26,114 nucleotides of DNA. Origin: DATARH01 sp038228485. GTDB lineage: Bacteria > Pseudomonadota > Alphaproteobacteria > ATCC43930 > CGMCC-115725. Positions 23,444-26,114 of this stretch are shown in pieces. Location: assembly GCA_038228485.1 (NCBI GenBank), contig JBBRPG010000035.1, positions 1 through 26,114 on the forward strand. The letters are read 5' to 3'. Below the pieces are notes generated by a model. It had not been told where the DNA came from, did not search any database, and worked only from the letters and a program-made list of their open reading frames with translations. A program made the translations under genes and the position numbers. Every line of letters starts with the position of its first letter. Position 1 is the stretch's first letter.

Positions 23444-26114
23444 GTAGTCGACCAGAAGCGCGTCGAGCTTGGTCACCTCGGCGTCGAGCCGCTGTACATA
23501 AGAGGCGCCCTGGCGGCTCAGTTCGGCCGCGGTCACGTCGCGCAGCGACAGCAGCAATTCGCGCAGCCGGCCGCCGCCGAAATTGGCCGTGCAGTTGCGC
23601 AGGGCCTGCACCCCCTCGGCGAAGCGCCATGTGTCGCCGGTCGCCGCGGCATGTCCGAGCTCGCCGAGAATGCGCCGCGAGTCGATGCGGAACGCATCGA
23701 TCGCGCCGCGGAGGAACTCGCCGCCTTTGCCGAGCGACCACAGCGCGCCGATCGCGCGCTCGTCAATAGAAGCTGGAGACGCGGGGAGCGTCGCCGCCGC
23801 CTCGCCGGCAAAGCGGGGATGCGAGGCGATCTCGGTGACGATTGCCGGCTCCGGCATGCGCTCGTCATTCGCCGCATCGCCGAGCAGTGCCGCTTCGCCC
23901 CGGATCGCCGCCTCGATCGTCGCGATCAGCCGGCTGGGCTCGAGCGGCTTGGTCAGCACCGCATCGACCCCTGTGGTGCGCACCAGGCGTTCGGCCTCGC
24001 CGGCGCTGCCGCCGGTCAGCGCGACGATCGGCAGGCTCGGCCGCGTTCTCCGGCACAGGCGCACCGCCTCGTAATCGGCCTCGGTCGAGCCGATCAGGTC
24101 GAGCAGCAGCAGGTCGATCTCGCGCGCCTCGAGTTCCTGCCGCGCCGCGTCGATCGTCTCCGCCAGGTGGGCGGCGTGGCCGGCGCGGGTGAGGATCGAC
24201 CCCATGATCTTGCGGTTGGCGGCATTGGCGGCGGCGATCAGCACTTGCGGCCGGCGGATCGGCGGCGGCGCGCTCGATGCGGCGGAGCGCGGCGGCGTGA
24301 ATACTCGCGCCGGCGGCTCCGGCGCCAATTCGGCGATGGGCGGAGGGCGCGGCGGCGCGATCGGACGATCGGCGATCTCGGGCGCGAGGGCCGGCAGGGG
24401 GTCCGCGAGAAACCAATCGGCCGGCTCGACCCGCAGCGCGTGGAGCGCGCTGCGCAGCGCGCTCGGCGTGAACGGGGACGGCAGCACGCCGTCGAGATCG
24501 CCGTCGGCCAATCCGATGACGCTGTCGATCCGCGCTTCGTCGGCGATAAACAAAATATGAGGCGGCGGCGCGCTCTGGCCGATATTCCCTTGGCCGATAT
24601 TCCCGTGATCGGCAGTCCCATGGCCGATCGCGCGATGGGCCCAGCTCAGCGCCTGCAGAACGTCGCCGCGGCCGTCGACCACCAGCACCGGCCGCCGTCC
24701 AGCCGGATCGAATGCCTCAAGGTAGGCGAGAGCCGCGTCGCCCGCGCCGATCCAGCGCGCATCGGCGCGCCAGCTTTCCAGCGGCTCGACCAGTTCCTCG
24801 ACGAACTGCGCATCCTTGGTGACGATCAGCACCGGCAGATGCGCCAGGTCGAGCGGCAAGGCCAGCGACGCCTGGTCGATCGCGAACGGCAGCTCGACCG
24901 CGAGCAGCAAGCCGCGGCCGCGGCCGGTATCGACGCTCAGCCGCCCGTGCATCAGCGCGACCAGACGCTCGACCATCGCCAGGCCGAAATGGCGGCCGGT
25001 GTCGTCGACCGGCTCGACGACTTCGCCGAAGGAATCCGGGGTGAATTCGGGCGGGGCGTCGAGGACGGCGCTGGTCACCGCGAGGCGCACGGTCACCCGC
25101 TCGGCATCGAGCGCGGCCGCGTCGAGGTTGATCCGCACCTTGACCTTGCCCGAGTGGCGCACCGCATTGGTGATCAGGCAGATCAGGATCTGCCGCAGCT
25201 GGTGCGGCCAGCCGCGCAGCTGATAGGGCAGCAGCGGATCGATGCGCAGCGCCAGGACGATGCCGCGCTCCGCCGCCTGCGGACGCAGCGCCGCGACGGC
25301 GCCGTTGGCAAGGCGATAAAGGTCGAACGAGCGCGTCTCCGGCGCGAAGTCGCCGCCCTCGATCCGCACGTAATTGAGGATGTCGTCGAGCTGCAGCAGC
25401 ATCGAGCGCGCGCTGAGCCGGATGCGGGCGATCATGTCCCATTGCTCTGGGGCGATCGCGGCGCGGTCGAACGAAGCGCCGGCGCGCGCGATCATCCGCA
25501 GCGGGTTGCGCAAATCCTCGCCCAGCGCGGTGAGGAACCGGCTTTTGCCGATGTTCGCCGCCTCGGCCCGGCTTCTGGCGCTGGCGAGCCCGTGCAGCAG
25601 CGAGCCGACATAAGCCGGCAGCACCAGGATAACCGCCGCCATCCCGCCGGCGAGCGCCAGCTGCTCGTGCCAGAACGGCGTGACCACCACCACCGCGCCA
25701 AAGGCGACGGCGCCAAGCAGGGTCGACGCGACCAGCGCCCGCATGCCGTGATGGTGACCGTTGCTGATCGCGGCATAGGCGTAGACCGGGCACAGCGCCG
25801 CGGTCAGCCCGCCGCCGGCGGCGAGCAGCGCCGACAGCACGCCAACATCGGCCGCCATCGCAACAATGCGGCGCACTGCCGACGGGCGCGGGTCGAGGAT
25901 CGAATGCAGCAGGATCTGCCAGGAAGCCGCGAGACCGAGTGCGGCGATCAGCAGACATGGCGCGATCGCCGCGTCGCCGGGGGTCGCCGCCAGCAGCCCG
26001 AACACGTAAGCGATAATCAGGAAGCCGAGCAGCACCCGGCCGATGATCTGGCGGTATTCGCCGCTCGGCTCCGCACGCATCTGGGCGAGGACGGGGTCGA
26101 AGCCCTTGAGCGCC
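23426..26114 (-). CDS. RpfC-like hybrid sensor protein with a fully degenerate phosphorelay
   Basis: Reading frame open to the window edge; the ATG at 26080 has no ribosome site, so the start is probably outside. Numbered from that ATG it has 884 residues. Five or so membrane helices fill about 11-165 and include AYAAISNGHHHGMRALVAST and a TPFWHEQ segment, resembling the input domain of RpfC, the DSF quorum-signal sensor. Then come a HisKA-like helix pair (182-240), a HATPase-like domain (250-400), a degenerate receiver (415-550), a Pro-rich linker, a second receiver (611-727) and an HPt-like bundle (775-875). Key residues are missing: phospho-acceptor His is Glu188, the ATP-lid glycine boxes are eroded, receiver 1 has Thr-Lys for the Asp pair and Ser535 for Lys, receiver 2 has Ala617-Ala618 (Asp661, Thr689, Lys711 remain), and HPt His is Gln825. 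Asn305 of the N box remains. It probably signals by binding or conformation. Confidence 0.85.
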   Translation of the reverse strand, partial: ALKGFDPVLAQMRAEPSGEYRQIIGRVLLGFLIIAYVFGLLAATPGDAAIAPCLLIAALGLAASWQILLHSILDPRPSAVRRIVAMAADVGVLSALLAAGGGLTAALCPVYAYAAISNGHHHGMRALVASTLLGAVAFGAVVVVTPFWHEQLALAGGMAAVILVLPAYVGSLLHGLASARSRAEAANIGKSRFLTALGEDLRNPLRMIARAGASFDRAAIAPEQWDMIARIRLSARSMLLQLDDILNYVRIEGGDFAPETRSFDLYRLANGAVAALRPQAAERGIVLALRIDPLLPYQLRGWPHQLRQILICLITNAVRHSGKVKVRINLDAAALDAERVTVRLAVTSAVLDAPPEFTPDSFGEVVEPVDDTGRHFGLAMVERLVALMHGRLSVDTGRGRGLLLAVELPFAIDQASLALPLDLAHLPVLIVTKDAQFVEELVEPLESWRADARWIGAGDAALAYLEAFDPAGRRPVLVVDGRGDVLQALSWAHRAIGHGTADHGNIGQGNIGQSAPPPHILFIADEARIDSVIGLADGDLDGVLPSPFTPSALRSALHALRVEPADWFLADPLPALAPEIADRPIAPPRPPPIAELAPEPPARVFTPPRSAASSAPPPIRRPQVLIAAANAANRKIMGSILTRAGHAAHLAETIDAARQELEAREIDLLLLDLIGSTEADYEAVRLCRRTRPSLPIVALTGGSAGEAERLVRTTGVDAVLTKPLEPSRLIATIEAAIRGEAALLGDAANDERMPEPAIVTEIASHPRFAGEAAATLPASPASIDERAIGALWSLGKGGEFLRGAIDAFRIDSRRILGELGHAAATGDTWRFAEGVQALRNCTANFGGGRLRELLLSLRDVTAAELSRQGASYVQRLDAEVTKLDALLVDYLKTAK
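24576..24605 (-). repeat. 15-base tandem repeat in the inter-receiver linker
   Basis: TGGCCGATATTCCC occurs at 24576-24589 and 24591-24604, a 15-base period, with two more decayed copies to about 24630. On the coding strand it yields the peptide repeat GNIGQGNIGQ, in a loop of the first degenerate receiver. Replication slippage in an unconstrained loop is the simplest reading. Confidence 0.75.

Noticed and set aside
23426..26114. Ordinary active hybrid histidine kinase
   Set aside because: Phospho-acceptor histidines in both HisKA and HPt, and the glycine boxes of the ATPase, are absent on direct reading.
1..26114. tRNA, rRNA, riboswitch, integrase or transposase
   Set aside because: None could be recognised by eye. 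The low-G+C island near thrC has no integrase or tRNA attachment site in view.

Overview
The window looks like a chromosomal segment of a high-G+C alphaproteobacterium. The threonine synthase, the tandem solute-binding proteins, the DadA-like oxidoreductase and the GGAGG-type ribosome sites all fit that group, but the sequence does not settle the genus. Coding density is very high. No gap exceeds about 220 bases, and I see no rRNA, tRNA, CRISPR array, transposase or integrase. Most long antisense reading frames are G+C-driven shadows of real genes.

Layout, left to right. (1) The 5' two thirds of thrC on the minus strand (1-908). (2) A lower-G+C three-gene island on the minus strand (1007-2669): a RelE/HigB-like toxin, an overlapping XRE-type antitoxin/regulator and an unrecognised third protein, with a candidate autoregulatory operator in front. 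(3) Three tandem paralogous periplasmic solute-binding proteins of ABC family 5, each about 530 residues, on the minus strand (2754-7682), with no permease or ATPase beside them. (4) Divergent from these, a haloacetate/fluoroacetate dehalogenase with every known family catalytic residue (7888-8790), tail-to-tail with a frameshifted SGNH/sialate-O-acetylesterase-like gene (8787-9576). (5) A probable specialised-metabolite locus: a SAM methyltransferase (9692-10450), a degenerate TylF-like protein (10481-11329, minus), a 2493-residue highly reducing one-module type I polyketide synthase, KS-AT-DH-(pseudo-MT)-ER-KR-ACP (11522-19003), and a translationally overlapping PIG-L-type deacetylase (18996-19808). 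(6) A minus-strand group: a DadA-like FAD amino-acid oxidoreductase, a two-helix small membrane protein, an inverted-repeat element and a cupin with its own promoter (19821-21928). (7) A tetratricopeptide protein made of seven 47-residue tandem repeats (22127-23443), converging on a large RpfC-like hybrid sensor protein (23426 to the window edge).

The two most unusual elements are the last protein and the polyketide locus. The RpfC-like protein keeps the DSF-sensor-type membrane input and the kinase/receiver/HPt layout. However, its phospho-accepting histidines are Glu and Gln, its nucleotide-binding glycine boxes are eroded and its receiver acidic pockets are lost, so it looks like a complete pseudo-phosphorelay. 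The polyketide synthase has a decayed methyltransferase, no thioesterase and no phosphopantetheinyl transferase nearby. It is coupled to a deacetylase that normally acts on N-acetylated sugars, which suggests an uncharacterised glycosylated or amidated lipid/polyketide product (inference).
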